Assembly: GCA_045535305.1 (NCBI GenBank)
Contig: JAZSLJ010000091.1
Location: forward strand, 62,001-126,000
Direction: 5' to 3'
Length of the DNA stretch: 64,000 bases
Source of the DNA: UBA1081 sp045535305
GTDB lineage: Bacteria > Bacillota > Clostridia > Oscillospirales > Acutalibacteraceae
This document shows positions 8,123 to 16,912 of the stretch, one piece after another. The position numbers were made by a program, and so were the translations under genes. Each line of letters begins with the position of its first letter. Within the stretch, counting starts at the first letter, position 1. The notes below the pieces were generated by a model. It did no database searches. It was not told the DNA's origin and worked only from the letters and a program-made list of their open reading frames with translations.

Positions 8123-8151
8123 ATTATACAACATAAATAAAAAAATTACAA
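8123..8151 (-). promoter_or_regulatory. Promoter of the ireB transcript
   Basis: On the minus strand TTGTAA, 17 bp, TATAAT. The 5' untranslated region of roughly 45 nt contains an 8-bp hairpin (8086-8093 with 8099-8106), which could influence translation. Confidence 0.7.
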
Positions 8152-8222
8152 CTGCTTTTTTAATATTTTTGTTTTCAAGAAGAATTGTTTGTGTTACAAT
8201 GTCAGTAGGAGAGTGATAACAG

Positions 8223-9755
8223 ATGTATGTGCTTACTGCTCAAAATATGAAACACGCGGAAGAAAAAGCTAATAGCGGCGGTCTTTCTTATTACACAATG
8301 ATGGAGAGAGCCGGTAATGCCTGCGGTGATATTATCGCAAAATGCGACAAAAACTCAAAGACCATAATTCTCTGCGGCAAGGGTAAAAACGGCGGCGACG
8401 GACTTGTTATTGCCGGTAGACTGTGGCAAAAAGGATTCAGAAATGTTTTTGTGATTCTTGTTCACGGTGAAATTACAGACGGTCTTTGCTGTGAAATGTA
8501 TGAAAACATGATAAAATATCCCGTGGTTGTAACGGATTTTGAAAAGAATTCTGAAACAGCCGCATATCATATTGAAACTGCGGATATTATAGTGGATTCC
8601 GTTTTCGGTATCGGTTTTAAAGGTGAGCTTGCGGATAATTCGCTTAAAGCAATCGAACTTGCCAACGGCAATAAAAATGCATATAAGTTTGCGGTTGATA
8701 TTCCCAGCGGATTGTCGGCTGACGGCAGTTACAGCGGTCAGACTTATTTTAATACTGATGAAACTCTTTCAATGATAGCGTTTAAGCCCGTTCATGTGAT
8801 TAAACCAACGGCGTTATTCTGCGGCAAGACAACTGTTATTGATATAGGTGTTGCGGATGAGTGTGTTGCTGAATTTGCACAGGAATATACTGTTTTAACC
8901 GAAAGTGAAGCAATAGGTAATATTAAAAAGCGTGCGTATAATGACCACAAGGGGACATACGGAAAGGTGCTGACAGTTTGCGGCAGTAAAAATATGACGG
9001 GTTGTGTATATCTTTGTAATCAGGCGTCGGTGGAAATCGGCGCAGGACTTGTTATAAGTGCTTTCCCCGAATGTATTTACTCTGCGGTTACACCGAAATT
9101 GAATGAGCCTGTTTTTCTGCCCATTGAAAATAACGAAAACGGCAGAATCTCACATCTTGCCTGTAAAAAGATTCTTGAAAAAATGGCTGATGCATCGGTT
9201 ATTGCAATCGGATGCGGAATTGGTGTTGACAGCGACACAAAACAGATTGTTGAATTTATTTTAGAAAATGCACAATGCCCTGTTATTCTTGATGCGGACG
9301 GACTTAATTGTATAAGCAAAAATGCGGATGTGCTGAAAAATGCAAAATGTGATATACTTATAACTCCTCATCCCGGTGAAATGGCTCGGCTTACAGGTAA
9401 AACCATTACTGAGATTGAGCAAGACCGCATAAAAGCTGCAACATCTTTTGCAAAGGAATACGGTGTAACGGTGCTTCTGAAAGGTGCAAATACGGTTATT
9501 GCTGATAAAAACGGCTCGATTGCAATCAATCCTACAGGCAATCCCTCAATGGCAAGAGGCGGCAGCGGTGATGTTCTTACGGGAATAATTGCAGGACTTG
9601 TGCCGCAGACACAGGATATTTATACTGCCGCTTGCACAGGTGCATATATTCACGGCTTGACGGGGGATTATGTTGCAGCAAAATACGGCGAGCTTGCGGC
9701 AACTCCAACGAGAATGGTTGAAAATTTGAACATGGCTCTGAAAAGAGGTATTTGA
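8223..9755 (+). CDS. nnr: Bifunctional NAD(P)H-hydrate epimerase / ADP-dependent dehydratase
   Basis: A 510-aa fused repair enzyme that restores hydrated NADH and NADPH. The N-terminal half (to about 210) is the YjeF-N epimerase domain with ILCGKGKNGGDGLVIAGRL and VDIPSGLSADG. The C-terminal half (about 225-505) is the ribokinase-like YjeF-C dehydratase with KVLTVCGSKNMTGCVYL, VILDADGLN, LITPHPGEMARLTG and the Mg/ADP motif NPSMARGGSGDVLTGIIAGL. The ATG follows AGGAGAGTG. The asparaginase begins two bases after its stop, so the two are co-transcribed. Confidence 0.95.
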   Translation: MYVLTAQNMKHAEEKANSGGLSYYTMMERAGNACGDIIAKCDKNSKTIILCGKGKNGGDGLVIAGRLWQKGFRNVFVILVHGEITDGLCCEMYENMIKYPVVVTDFEKNSETAAYHIETADIIVDSVFGIGFKGELADNSLKAIELANGNKNAYKFAVDIPSGLSADGSYSGQTYFNTDETLSMIAFKPVHVIKPTALFCGKTTVIDIGVADECVAEFAQEYTVLTESEAIGNIKKRAYNDHKGTYGKVLTVCGSKNMTGCVYLCNQASVEIGAGLVISAFPECIYSAVTPKLNEPVFLPIENNENGRISHLACKKILEKMADASVIAIGCGIGVDSDTKQIVEFILENAQCPVILDADGLNCISKNADVLKNAKCDILITPHPGEMARLTGKTITEIEQDRIKAATSFAKEYGVTVLLKGANTVIADKNGSIAINPTGNPSMARGGSGDVLTGIIAGLVPQTQDIYTAACTGAYIHGLTGDYVAAKYGELAATPTRMVENLNMALKRGI

Positions 9756-9756
9756 T

Positions 9757-10677
9757 ATGAAAAATATTCTTCTTATTGCAACAGGCGGCACGATTGCATC
9801 GGGAATGGGCAAAAACGGTCTTACGCCGGAAATTGATGCGGAGGAATTACTGTCTTTTGTGCCTGAATACAAAAAAATCTGCAGTGTAAAATGTATTCAG
9901 CCATTCAATATTGACAGCACTAATATCACGCCCGAAATCTGGCTTGAAACAGCTTCTCTGATTGAGAAAAATTATAATGAGTATGACGGATTTGTTGTTA
10001 CTCACGACACTGATACTATGGCGTATACTGCCGCGGCACTGTCTTGTCTTATACAGAATCCGCAAAAGCCTGTTGTTATCACGGGTTCACAAAGACCTAT
10101 AAAAAATGAAGATACAGATGCAAAGAAGAATATACTTGATGCTTTAAGCTTTGCATCTTCAGGTCATCACGGTGTTTGTGTGGTTTTCGCAGGCAGAATA
10201 ATTGACGGTCTTTATGCTAAAAAAATAAAAACAAAAAGCGACGATGCATTCCGAAGCATTAATGCTCCCGAAATTACCGTCGCAAAAAAGGACAATACCG
10301 ATACTGTATTTTATCATAATTTGTGTAAAGATGTGTTTCTGCTTAAACTTACACCCGGAATGGATGCATCAGTTTTTGACTTTGCAAAAAAGTTCAAGGG
10401 TGTGGTTGTTGAGGGCTACGGACTTGGCGGAATCCCCGATTGTTATATTCATAAAATAGACGAGCTGAATGAAGCGGGGGTTGTGGTTGCCGTTACCACA
10501 CAGGTGTTGTATGAAGGCTGTGATATGTCTGTTTACGAGGTCGGCAGGCAAGTCAAGGACAAAGCTTGCGTAATTGAAACAGGAAATCTTACTGCCGAAG
10601 CTGTTATTTTAAAATTAATGTTTGCACTCGGTCAGACAGACAATATTGACCAAATTAAACAAATTTTTAAACAGTAA
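9757..10677 (+). CDS. ansA: L-asparaginase, type I-like
   Basis: A 306-aa amidohydrolase that converts asparagine to aspartate and ammonia. The two active-site threonine motifs are visible: LLIATGGTIASGMGKNG (near 10) and VVTHDTDTMAYTAAAL (near 85, with the Thr-Asp of the second motif). There is no signal peptide, so it acts in the cytosol, as for type I enzymes. The start is coupled to nnr. The 3' end overlaps the convergent PP2C-like gene by 11 bp. The enzyme could also supply aspartate to the D-Asp genes at 46-50 kb, but that link is speculative. Confidence 0.92.
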   Translation: MKNILLIATGGTIASGMGKNGLTPEIDAEELLSFVPEYKKICSVKCIQPFNIDSTNITPEIWLETASLIEKNYNEYDGFVVTHDTDTMAYTAAALSCLIQNPQKPVVITGSQRPIKNEDTDAKKNILDALSFASSGHHGVCVVFAGRIIDGLYAKKIKTKSDDAFRSINAPEITVAKKDNTDTVFYHNLCKDVFLLKLTPGMDASVFDFAKKFKGVVVEGYGLGGIPDCYIHKIDELNEAGVVVAVTTQVLYEGCDMSVYEVGRQVKDKACVIETGNLTAEAVILKLMFALGQTDNIDQIKQIFKQ

Positions 10678-11458
10678 ATTTAATAAAAGTACGGTCATCA
10701 AATGATTTGTTGCCCGATGAAATTCCCTTTGTAGACTTGTAATCCTTGTCGCAAAGGGGATTTTCTTTTATTATTCTGTTAAGCTCGTTTTCACATTGTT
10801 CAAGTGAAGCGAAAAGGAATGGGTATCCGTCGCTTGCAAGAATAACAGTATCGCCCTCATTTACAGTATGTATTTCTATTTTGTTTCCGTCAAATGGTGT
10901 TCCGTTGAGAACTGCATAACTGAACCGACTGTCTGAATTAGCTAAAAGATGCTGTTTTTTAAGTATGGGAAGTATAAATTCTCTGCCGATGTCATTTTGC
11001 AAAAGTTCTTCATCAGTTGTGCCTTCAATTCTTGAAAGTTCAAGCACGAGCGCACGGACATATGCAAGTAATGTGTCAACTTCTTTTTCGTGGGCGTAAT
11101 ATTTTGAATTGATACGGCATTGACAGTCGCCCAATGACCATATCTGCTTTTTGTGCCTGCTGAAAACGATGCCGCAGACAGCCGCTTCGCCTGTTGATTC
11201 ACCGTTGTAGAGAGAAAGGACGGCAGAATTGATTTTTTCAAAAAGTTCCTTAGCTTCAATATTGTAAGGCATAACGCTCATTGTTTCTAAGGCTTTTTCC
11301 ATAGCGGATTTGCCGCCTGTTTTTCCGCCGAAAGTGCGTGAGCTTTTGCTTGTTACGCCGTCAAAAACTGCAATAAAATCATCGTTTATAAAAAGACCGT
11401 CCTCGCACAAGGATTGGTCTTCATTTTTGCCCATAATGAACTGTTCAAGAATTTTCAT
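10667..11458 (-). CDS. PP2C-like protein phosphatase domain protein
   Basis: A 263-aa soluble protein with the layout of metal-dependent PP2C phosphatases: an acidic strand FIAVFDGVTSKSS near residue 35 (the Asp-Gly metal motif), WSLGDCQCRIN near 115 (equivalent of the GDSR strand), VILASDGYPFLF near 210 (second metal aspartate), and a final DDRTFIKF near the C terminus (third aspartate). The usual VFDGHGG is replaced by FDGVTSK, so it belongs to a divergent branch. The start follows GAGGTGG. Substrate unknown; the gene converges with the asparaginase. Confidence 0.75.
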   Translation of the reverse strand: MKILEQFIMGKNEDQSLCEDGLFINDDFIAVFDGVTSKSSRTFGGKTGGKSAMEKALETMSVMPYNIEAKELFEKINSAVLSLYNGESTGEAAVCGIVFSRHKKQIWSLGDCQCRINSKYYAHEKEVDTLLAYVRALVLELSRIEGTTDEELLQNDIGREFILPILKKQHLLANSDSRFSYAVLNGTPFDGNKIEIHTVNEGDTVILASDGYPFLFASLEQCENELNRIIKENPLCDKDYKSTKGISSGNKSFDDRTFIKFTV

Positions 11459-11521
11459 GTTTCCACCTCTACGGTAATTATAAGTGTAAAAGGTGCTGAT
11501 GTCAACCTTGTTGCAGTCGGG

Positions 11522-11854
11522 TTAGATGTCTTGCGTTTCTATCCATTCTGCAAAATTTAGCACCAGTTTTATCTGCTTTGGTGAAAGTGAGGTGAGATGC
11601 ATTTTTAATTGCTGTTCATAATCTTCAGGTGAATGGGCTTCGGTTGTTCCCAGTAAGAGATAGTCGGGAGTTGTTTTTAATACATTACAAAGTTTCATAA
11701 GCACATCAACACTCATTACAGATGTTGCTCTTTCGAGGTTTGAAAGATATTTGTCGCTTATGTCAGCCATTTCCGTTACCTGCCATTGTTTAAGCCCTAA
11801 TTCTTTTCGTCTGTTTGCTATTCTTTTTCCTACTTCTTTATAGTCAACATACAC
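11522..11854 (-). CDS. XRE-family helix-turn-helix regulator
   Basis: A 110-aa DNA-binding protein. The Cro/C1-type HTH spans about residues 10-65 (RIANRRKELGLKQWQVTE, then DISDKYLSNLERATSV). A short C-terminal helical part with LSPKQIKLVLNFAEWI follows. The start is GTG at 11854, six bases after GGAGGG; longer in-frame starts have no ribosome binding site. It is divergent from the secreted PI-PLC-like gene, and ATTCACTT occurs twice around that gene's promoter, so it may control it. Confidence 0.88.
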   Translation of the reverse strand: MYVDYKEVGKRIANRRKELGLKQWQVTEMADISDKYLSNLERATSVMSVDVLMKLCNVLKTTPDYLLLGTTEAHSPEDYEQQLKMHLTSLSPKQIKLVLNFAEWIETQDI

Positions 11855-11924
11855 GGTAATCCCTCCGTCAAAAAGCATAATTGACAGAGTACTGAATTTA
11901 AACATATTAAAAGTTGAAATTCAC

Positions 11925-11953
11925 TTGACAGTATACCTTTTTCGATTTATAAT
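11925..11953 (+). promoter_or_regulatory. Consensus promoter of the PI-PLC-like gene with flanking ATTCACTT repeats
   Basis: TTGACA, 17 bp, TATAAT. ATTCACTT is repeated at 11919-11926 (over the -35) and 11961-11968 (at the expected start of transcription). The spacing of the two repeats is 42 bp, four turns of DNA, a plausible operator arrangement for the divergent XRE regulator. Confidence 0.75.
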
Positions 11954-12036
11954 ATGATTAATTCACTTTTCAATGCTATTATTTGTTAAAAAGCTTAGCT
12001 TATAAGGTGAAAATAATAAATTTAGGAGTCTTTTTT

Positions 12037-13146
12037 ATGTCAAAGAAAATTTTAAGTATTTTGCTTGCACTCGTAATGGCGATTGCAATAGCACCTGTTG
12101 CTGTTTTTGCAGAAGATGAGGTTTCAGGTTGTTCGGAAATTGACGGCTCAAACTGGATGAGTGCTGTTGACGGTTCATCTCTTATAACAGCTGTCAACAT
12201 TCCCGGAACTCATGACAGTGCAACAGCTTACTGTACATTCAGTTTGATTTCACAGACACAGTTTTTGAATATTGAAGGCCAGCTTTATGCAGGTGTACGA
12301 TATTTAGATATGCGATTTGAATTAAAAAATGATGAGTTCTATGCTATGCACGGTATTTCAACCTGTCATGTTTCAGACGGACTGTTTGCTGCCAGATTGA
12401 CTGCAGAAGATACTATTGAAACTTGTAAGCGTTTTCTTGATAATTACCCCGGAGAAACGATTCTTTTCCAGTTGAAGGAAGAAAACAGTTCTGCGGGAAA
12501 CAGCTTCTTTGATTTGTTCTACTCAAAGTATATTCAGGGTGATGAAGATTCATGGTATCTTGAAAACAAAACTCCCACTCTTGATGAAGCAAGAGGAAAA
12601 ATTGTTCTTCTTCGTGTAGTCGGTGCTTCAGCCGAAAAGTTCAATGATTCCAACAGCGGAATTAATTTCGGCAGCTATCCTTATGTGGAAGGAAAGGAAA
12701 CAATTGATTTCCGTCTGGGAAACATCTGGGCATTGGAAAACGGAAATAATGTTTATTCTCATATGTTTGTACAGGATTCTTACAAGCTTGCTCCCCGTCA
12801 GAAATGGGAGGCTGTATCCGCTTTTTGGAATGAAGACCTCAATAAGGAAAATTACAATATTAATATGACTAATTGTACGGGCGGCCTTCCGTTCCCGATT
12901 TATACGGCATGTGAAGTTAACGCAGAAATATCCGGATATGAATTTGTAAACGGTGAGTATTACGGTATTGTGGGATTGGAATTTGCAAATGAAGAGCTTT
13001 GTGAAAAGATTTATATGAGCAACAATTTAACAGACGCTGTTTACGAGTCAACCGAAGCTCCGGCATCTGCTATGGTAACTGCATCGAAAGCGAATAAAAA
13101 TGCAATGCTTTTCTGTATTTTCAATACGCTTGCAAAAATCATATAA
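12037..13146 (+). CDS. Secreted phosphatidylinositol-specific phospholipase C-like protein
   Basis: A 369-aa exported protein. A signal peptide covers about residues 1-26 (KKILSILLALVMAIAIA, then VFAED). The PI-PLC X-type barrel is shown by VNIPGTHDSATAYC (catalytic His near 57), AGVRYLDMRFEL, and FYAMHGIS (second catalytic His near 102), followed by LDNYPGETILFQLKEE and GKIVLLRVVG. The enzyme class cleaves phosphatidylinositol or related lipids without calcium. The ATG is eight bases after AGGAG. There is no dockerin or wall anchor. Whether it acts on host lipids or glycolipids cannot be told. Confidence 0.88.
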   Translation: MSKKILSILLALVMAIAIAPVAVFAEDEVSGCSEIDGSNWMSAVDGSSLITAVNIPGTHDSATAYCTFSLISQTQFLNIEGQLYAGVRYLDMRFELKNDEFYAMHGISTCHVSDGLFAARLTAEDTIETCKRFLDNYPGETILFQLKEENSSAGNSFFDLFYSKYIQGDEDSWYLENKTPTLDEARGKIVLLRVVGASAEKFNDSNSGINFGSYPYVEGKETIDFRLGNIWALENGNNVYSHMFVQDSYKLAPRQKWEAVSAFWNEDLNKENYNINMTNCTGGLPFPIYTACEVNAEISGYEFVNGEYYGIVGLEFANEELCEKIYMSNNLTDAVYESTEAPASAMVTASKANKNAMLFCIFNTLAKII

Positions 13147-13166
13147 AATTATTTTTAGTATAAGAG

Positions 13167-13199
13167 CAACCGCATTTTGCAAATTGCAAAATGCGGTTG
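13167..13199. terminator. 33-bp near-perfect palindrome after the PI-PLC-like gene
   Basis: CAACCGCATTTTGCAA and its exact complement (16 bp each) meet around a single A. It lies 21 bp after the stop codon. Only a weak T stretch follows, so it may act as a bidirectional terminator, an mRNA 3' stabiliser or a protein-binding site. Confidence 0.6.
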
Positions 13200-13268
13200 T
13201 TGATATTTAATGAAAATTGAATTTATTATATTTTAACCGATTGCTTTTGTGTTGCGGTTGTATATTAA

Positions 13269-13418
13269 AAAACAAGAATTATTGAAAGTGTATCAAGATG
13301 TATAAGCCCATATGTGGATTTTGATGCTTTGCTTATTGATATTGTAAACGGCAAAAAACAGCCAACGAAAACGCAGGCTGTTAACAGATTGCAATATTTA
13401 GACGGAGTTGCTCTGTAA
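13269..13418 (+). pseudogene. Possible gene remnant, 49 codons without a start
   Basis: A stop-to-stop frame with protein-like composition. It includes ISPYVDFDALLIDIVNG and ends KTQAVNRLQYLDGVAL. No start codon or ribosome binding site precedes it. It could be the C-terminal relic of a degraded gene; I do not recognise the family. The rest of 13200-13428 shows nothing else. Confidence 0.25.
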
Positions 13419-13428
13419 AGCAAAAGAA

Positions 13429-13459
13429 AAAAGGACGGTTTTTGCCGTCCTTTTGATTA
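13429..13459. terminator. Bidirectional intrinsic terminator
   Basis: AAAAGGACGG and CCGTCCTTTT pair around TTTTTG. With A runs on one side and T runs on the other, it can stop transcription from both sides and lies just after the minus-strand gene ending at 13468. Confidence 0.85.
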
Positions 13460-13467
13460 TGCTGTTA

Positions 13468-14628
13468 TTACCACTGAACTGTCCATTTCTGTTCATAGAG
13501 AAGACCGAGTTTACAGTTTTCAACAGAAATGAATCCGAGAGCTGTTGCTTTACCGAAGCACATATATGAGGGATTGGATACATCAAGAGCAATCATCTTG
13601 CCTGTTTCTTTTTCTATTGTTGCTGTAACGGTAGAGCCGATGTAAAGATTTTGGAAGCCTTCAAGTGAAACAAAGTCGCCTGCAGCATCTGTAATCTGGC
13701 TGATTTCTATAGTATCAACAAGATGTGATGCCATTGTACCGTCATCAGGATTTTCTTCTGTACTGTTAAGAGTAAGAGTTAATATGTAGTTGCCGTCTTT
13801 TTCTTCACATTTGTATTCAGAAATCATATCTGCTGTAAGACCTGCAGAGCCGCTGCCGTTAGCAGGGGGGAAATTGTTTTTGATTGCATCAGAGCCTTCA
13901 TGTACAACAGCTTCTGTGTTTTCTTTCATAAAGGTATCCATAAGTGTTTTTGCAATACCTGCGATTGTGGAGTTATTGCCAACCTCAACAACACCGTTGT
14001 AGTTTGAGGGATTGTCGTATGTTCTTGTAACAGACTTAGCTTCGGCAATAACTTTTGCATGAGCTTTTTTGTAATACTCAACAGCAGCTTCTTTTGAATT
14101 TATTTCGCCTGTTGCAGGAGCATTGCCATCGGGTGTGTTTGTATCACCTGCAGGTGAGCTTGTATCTTCTGAATTTGTGCCGGGATTTGTGTTTGCATCT
14201 GTATTGTTGTTCTGCTGATTATTGTTCTGCTGAGTGTTATTATTCTGCTGATTGTTATTGTCGTTGGGTGTTGAATCCTGAGGAGTATCTGTATCTTCCA
14301 CTGACTGTGCAATTTTTGTTATGTTCATTGTAGCTACAATTGCACCGTAACTGCAGAAAATCATACTTGCAATAACGATTAATGAAAGTAAGCCAAGGAA
14401 AAACTTCTGTGCTTTTGTAGCCTTTGCAGAATGCATCTTAGCTTCCTTTTTGATTTCTTTTTTATGCTTTTTAATTGCCTTGCGTTCCTTTTTGATTTCC
14501 TTTTTTGTTTTTATAACGGGAGCAAGGACTTCTTCTGTAGCTGCTTCTTCAACCAATGTTTCAGTAGCAACAATTTCTTCCTCAGCTACAGGCTCAAGAA
14601 CCTGTGTGTTTTCGTTGTTGGTACTCAT
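13468..14628 (-). CDS. Membrane-anchored protein with Asn/Gln-rich linker, function unknown
   Basis: A 386-aa protein. Residues 1-40 are acidic; 41-70 are strongly basic and lysine-rich (KTKKEIKKERKAIKKHKKE); one membrane span lies at about 75-100 (FFLGLLSLIVIASMIFCSYG). A low-complexity Asn/Gln/Thr linker follows (about 115-170), then a globular extracytoplasmic domain of about 215 residues containing SKEAAVEYYKKAHAKVIAEA and YILTLTLNSTEE. The topology is probably N-in, C-out. I do not recognise the C-terminal domain. The start follows AGGAGAGG. It is divergent from the 623-aa membrane protein, another protein with an exposed C-terminal part. Confidence 0.7.
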   Translation of the reverse strand: MSTNNENTQVLEPVAEEEIVATETLVEEAATEEVLAPVIKTKKEIKKERKAIKKHKKEIKKEAKMHSAKATKAQKFFLGLLSLIVIASMIFCSYGAIVATMNITKIAQSVEDTDTPQDSTPNDNNNQQNNNTQQNNNQQNNNTDANTNPGTNSEDTSSPAGDTNTPDGNAPATGEINSKEAAVEYYKKAHAKVIAEAKSVTRTYDNPSNYNGVVEVGNNSTIAGIAKTLMDTFMKENTEAVVHEGSDAIKNNFPPANGSGSAGLTADMISEYKCEEKDGNYILTLTLNSTEENPDDGTMASHLVDTIEISQITDAAGDFVSLEGFQNLYIGSTVTATIEKETGKMIALDVSNPSYMCFGKATALGFISVENCKLGLLYEQKWTVQW

Positions 14629-14694
14629 AAAACCTCTCCTAACTTAAATTTCCACATAAGTATAATATTTCACTATAATTACCATACTAATGAT

Positions 14695-14724
14695 ACTATA
14701 CTACAAAAGAAACTGTAAAGTCAA
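14695..14724 (-). promoter_or_regulatory. Promoter of the Asn/Gln-linker protein gene
   Basis: On the minus strand TTGACT, 18 bp, TATAGT, giving a 5' untranslated region of about 60 nt. Confidence 0.6.
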
Positions 14725-14806
14725 CCGAAAATCAAAAATAAATACATAAATGTTGCATAAATTTTTTATATATCGGGCACAAAAATACGGCAAATTAAAA
14801 AAAGGC

Positions 14807-14835
14807 TTGTAATTACAGCAGATGTATTGTATAAT
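14807..14835 (+). promoter_or_regulatory. Promoter of the 623-aa membrane protein gene
   Basis: TTGTAA, 17 bp, TATAAT, with the expected start of transcription near 14842 and the ATG at 14869. Confidence 0.75.
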
Positions 14836-14868
14836 AATCTTCATAAAAATTGTTTAGGAGTTGAGAAA

Positions 14869-16740
14869 ATGAGTGATCCCATTAAAGTTGATTTTTCCGA
14901 CAAGGGAAAAGGCAACGGCGGTACATCAACAAAGGAAGTTCTGATTCCCCCCGAAAAAGCAGGACTTAAAATTGTAATCAGTCTTATTCTTACAGCAGTT
15001 ATCGGAGCAATAGTTTATTATTTTATGCTCCCGCCCATGAATTTCGGCGCTGTTGAATTTTATATGTTCTGGGCTATTGTTGCCGCTGCTTTTGTAGGCT
15101 GTATGGCTTTACTTTCAAAAGCAGTTTTTCAGCCCGAGTATATTCCCTATGTAAGAAAAGTATCGATTGCTCCGATTGCAATTGTTCTTGTTCTCGGTGT
15201 TGTTCTCGGTATTGGTTATCTTACATCAAGCGTATTCTTCCGCGCTGATGCTTTCAGCAAACTTATTTCTTTTGAGGATGAAACAGATCTTGATTCAAGC
15301 GTTACAAAAATTGACAGCACTGTTGATTTTGCCAACGTTGCTATGATAGACAAAGCTGCTGCAGAAAAACTTGCAGATAAGGTTCTTGGCGACCTTGCTA
15401 CTATCGGTCTTGAATCACAGTTTGAGATTGCAACCGAATATTCAACACAGATTAACTATAACGGCGCACCTTGCCGTGTATATCCTCTTGCTTACGGCAA
15501 TATCTTCAAGTGGTTAAATAATACGGCTGACGGTTTCCCCGGTTATGTTATTGTTAATATGAATACTCAGGAAACAGAGTTTGTTCTTCTTGATGATAAC
15601 AGCACAGAGGGTTACATCAAGTATTCACCCACAGAGCATTTGCAGAAGAATCTTCTTCGTGTACTTCGTTTTGAATATCCCACTGCACTTTTCGGCAACA
15701 TTTCATTTGAAGCAGACGACAACGGCACACCCTATTGGATTTGTCAGGTTATCGAAAAGAAAGTCGGTCTTATCGGCGGTGATGACGTAAAGGGTATCGT
15801 TATTGTTGACGCTGTTTCCGGCGCATCAAAGTATTACGACATTCAGGATGTAATAAGCGGTTCCGTGAACGGCGATGAAGGTGCTGAGAATCTTCTCTGG
15901 ATTGACCAGGTTTACGATGCATCACTTCTTGTTCAGCAGTATAACTACTACGGCTCATATAACGGCGGTTTCTGGAACTCTGTATTCGGTCAGACAGGTG
16001 TTAAAAAGGCTACATCAGGTTCAAGCTATATTGCAATGGAAGACGACGTTTATATCTACACAGGTGTAACCAGTGTTACATCCGATGAATCTATCCTTGG
16101 CTTTATTCTTATTAATCAGCGTACAAAGGAAGCAATGTTCTACAACACAACAGGTGCTACCGAAAGTGCTGCTCAGAGTTCAGCTCAGGGTGCTCTTTCC
16201 GATAAGGGCTGGTCTGCAACTTTCCCCATTCTTATCAACCTTGACGGTGAAGCAACCTACTTCATGGCTATGAAAGACAACAGCAACGTTGTTAAGGGTT
16301 ATGCGATGGTTAACGTAAGTAACTACAACATTGTTGCAACCGATAATGCTGACGGTAAGCCTGACCTTGCTCTTTGTATCGAGAATTATACAAAGCAGCT
16401 CAAAGACAACAAGAACGTCAATATCAATGTTGATACATCTGTTGATATTGATACTGTTGTTCCCGATGATTCCACAGACGAGCCGGCAGAAAAAATTGTT
16501 GTTACAGGCACAATCGCAAAGATAAAGTCTCAGATTGAAAACGGTTCAACCTGCTATTACATTTCCGTAAGCGGAATGAATGAGTATATCAGAGTTTCTG
16601 CTGACGATGTTCCGCAGGCAATCTTCTATGAAATCGGTGATAAGATTACCGTAACTTATTCACAGTCCGATATTAACGGAATGTGGATTGAAAATGCAGA
16701 TGTTGTGTATGCATCAGAAGATGTAAGCAATGCTGCTTAA
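14869..16740 (+). CDS. Three-span membrane protein with large extracytoplasmic region, function unknown
   Basis: A 623-aa protein. A glycine/lysine-rich N terminus (about 1-35) precedes three membrane spans: IVISLILTAVIGAIVYYF, FYMFWAIVAAAFVGCMALL and IAPIAIVLVLGVVLGIGYL. The remaining ~470 residues appear to lie outside. They contain segments resembling PepSY-like or protease-propeptide folds (NTADGFPGYVIVNMNTQE and VKGIVIVDAVSGASKYY), then a repeat-like TKEAMFYNTTGATESAAQ part and a C-terminal beta-rich OB-like segment (KIVVTGTIAKIKSQI, YYISVSGMNEYIRVS). I cannot name a function. The ATG is eight bases after TAGGAG. A terminator follows. Confidence 0.7.
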   Translation: MSDPIKVDFSDKGKGNGGTSTKEVLIPPEKAGLKIVISLILTAVIGAIVYYFMLPPMNFGAVEFYMFWAIVAAAFVGCMALLSKAVFQPEYIPYVRKVSIAPIAIVLVLGVVLGIGYLTSSVFFRADAFSKLISFEDETDLDSSVTKIDSTVDFANVAMIDKAAAEKLADKVLGDLATIGLESQFEIATEYSTQINYNGAPCRVYPLAYGNIFKWLNNTADGFPGYVIVNMNTQETEFVLLDDNSTEGYIKYSPTEHLQKNLLRVLRFEYPTALFGNISFEADDNGTPYWICQVIEKKVGLIGGDDVKGIVIVDAVSGASKYYDIQDVISGSVNGDEGAENLLWIDQVYDASLLVQQYNYYGSYNGGFWNSVFGQTGVKKATSGSSYIAMEDDVYIYTGVTSVTSDESILGFILINQRTKEAMFYNTTGATESAAQSSAQGALSDKGWSATFPILINLDGEATYFMAMKDNSNVVKGYAMVNVSNYNIVATDNADGKPDLALCIENYTKQLKDNKNVNINVDTSVDIDTVVPDDSTDEPAEKIVVTGTIAKIKSQIENGSTCYYISVSGMNEYIRVSADDVPQAIFYEIGDKITVTYSQSDINGMWIENADVVYASEDVSNAA

Positions 16741-16751
16741 AATTAAAGATT

Positions 16752-16781
16752 CGGGTATCTGCAAAGATGCCCGTTTTTTTT
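16752..16781 (+). terminator. Intrinsic terminator after the 623-aa gene
   Basis: CGGGTATC pairs with GATGCCCG (one G-T pair) around a short loop and eight T follow. Confidence 0.9.
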
Positions 16782-16857
16782 GTGTTGCTATATATTATAA
16801 TGTAATGTAAATAAAATGCATATAAATTGATGTTGTCAGCAATTATTCCACAAAGTG

Positions 16858-16886
16858 TTGACTTTTGAAAGAGATTGGTATATAAT
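16858..16886 (+). promoter_or_regulatory. Promoter of the TetR-family gene
   Basis: TTGACT, 17 bp, TATAAT; transcription would start near 16893, leaving a 5' untranslated region of only about 20 nt. Confidence 0.8.
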
Positions 16887-16912
16887 TGTGCTACGGAAGT
16901 GAGGTAATTGTC

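Noticed and set aside
13429..13459. Attachment site or insertion end
   Set aside because: It is a simple symmetric terminator stem with A and T tails.
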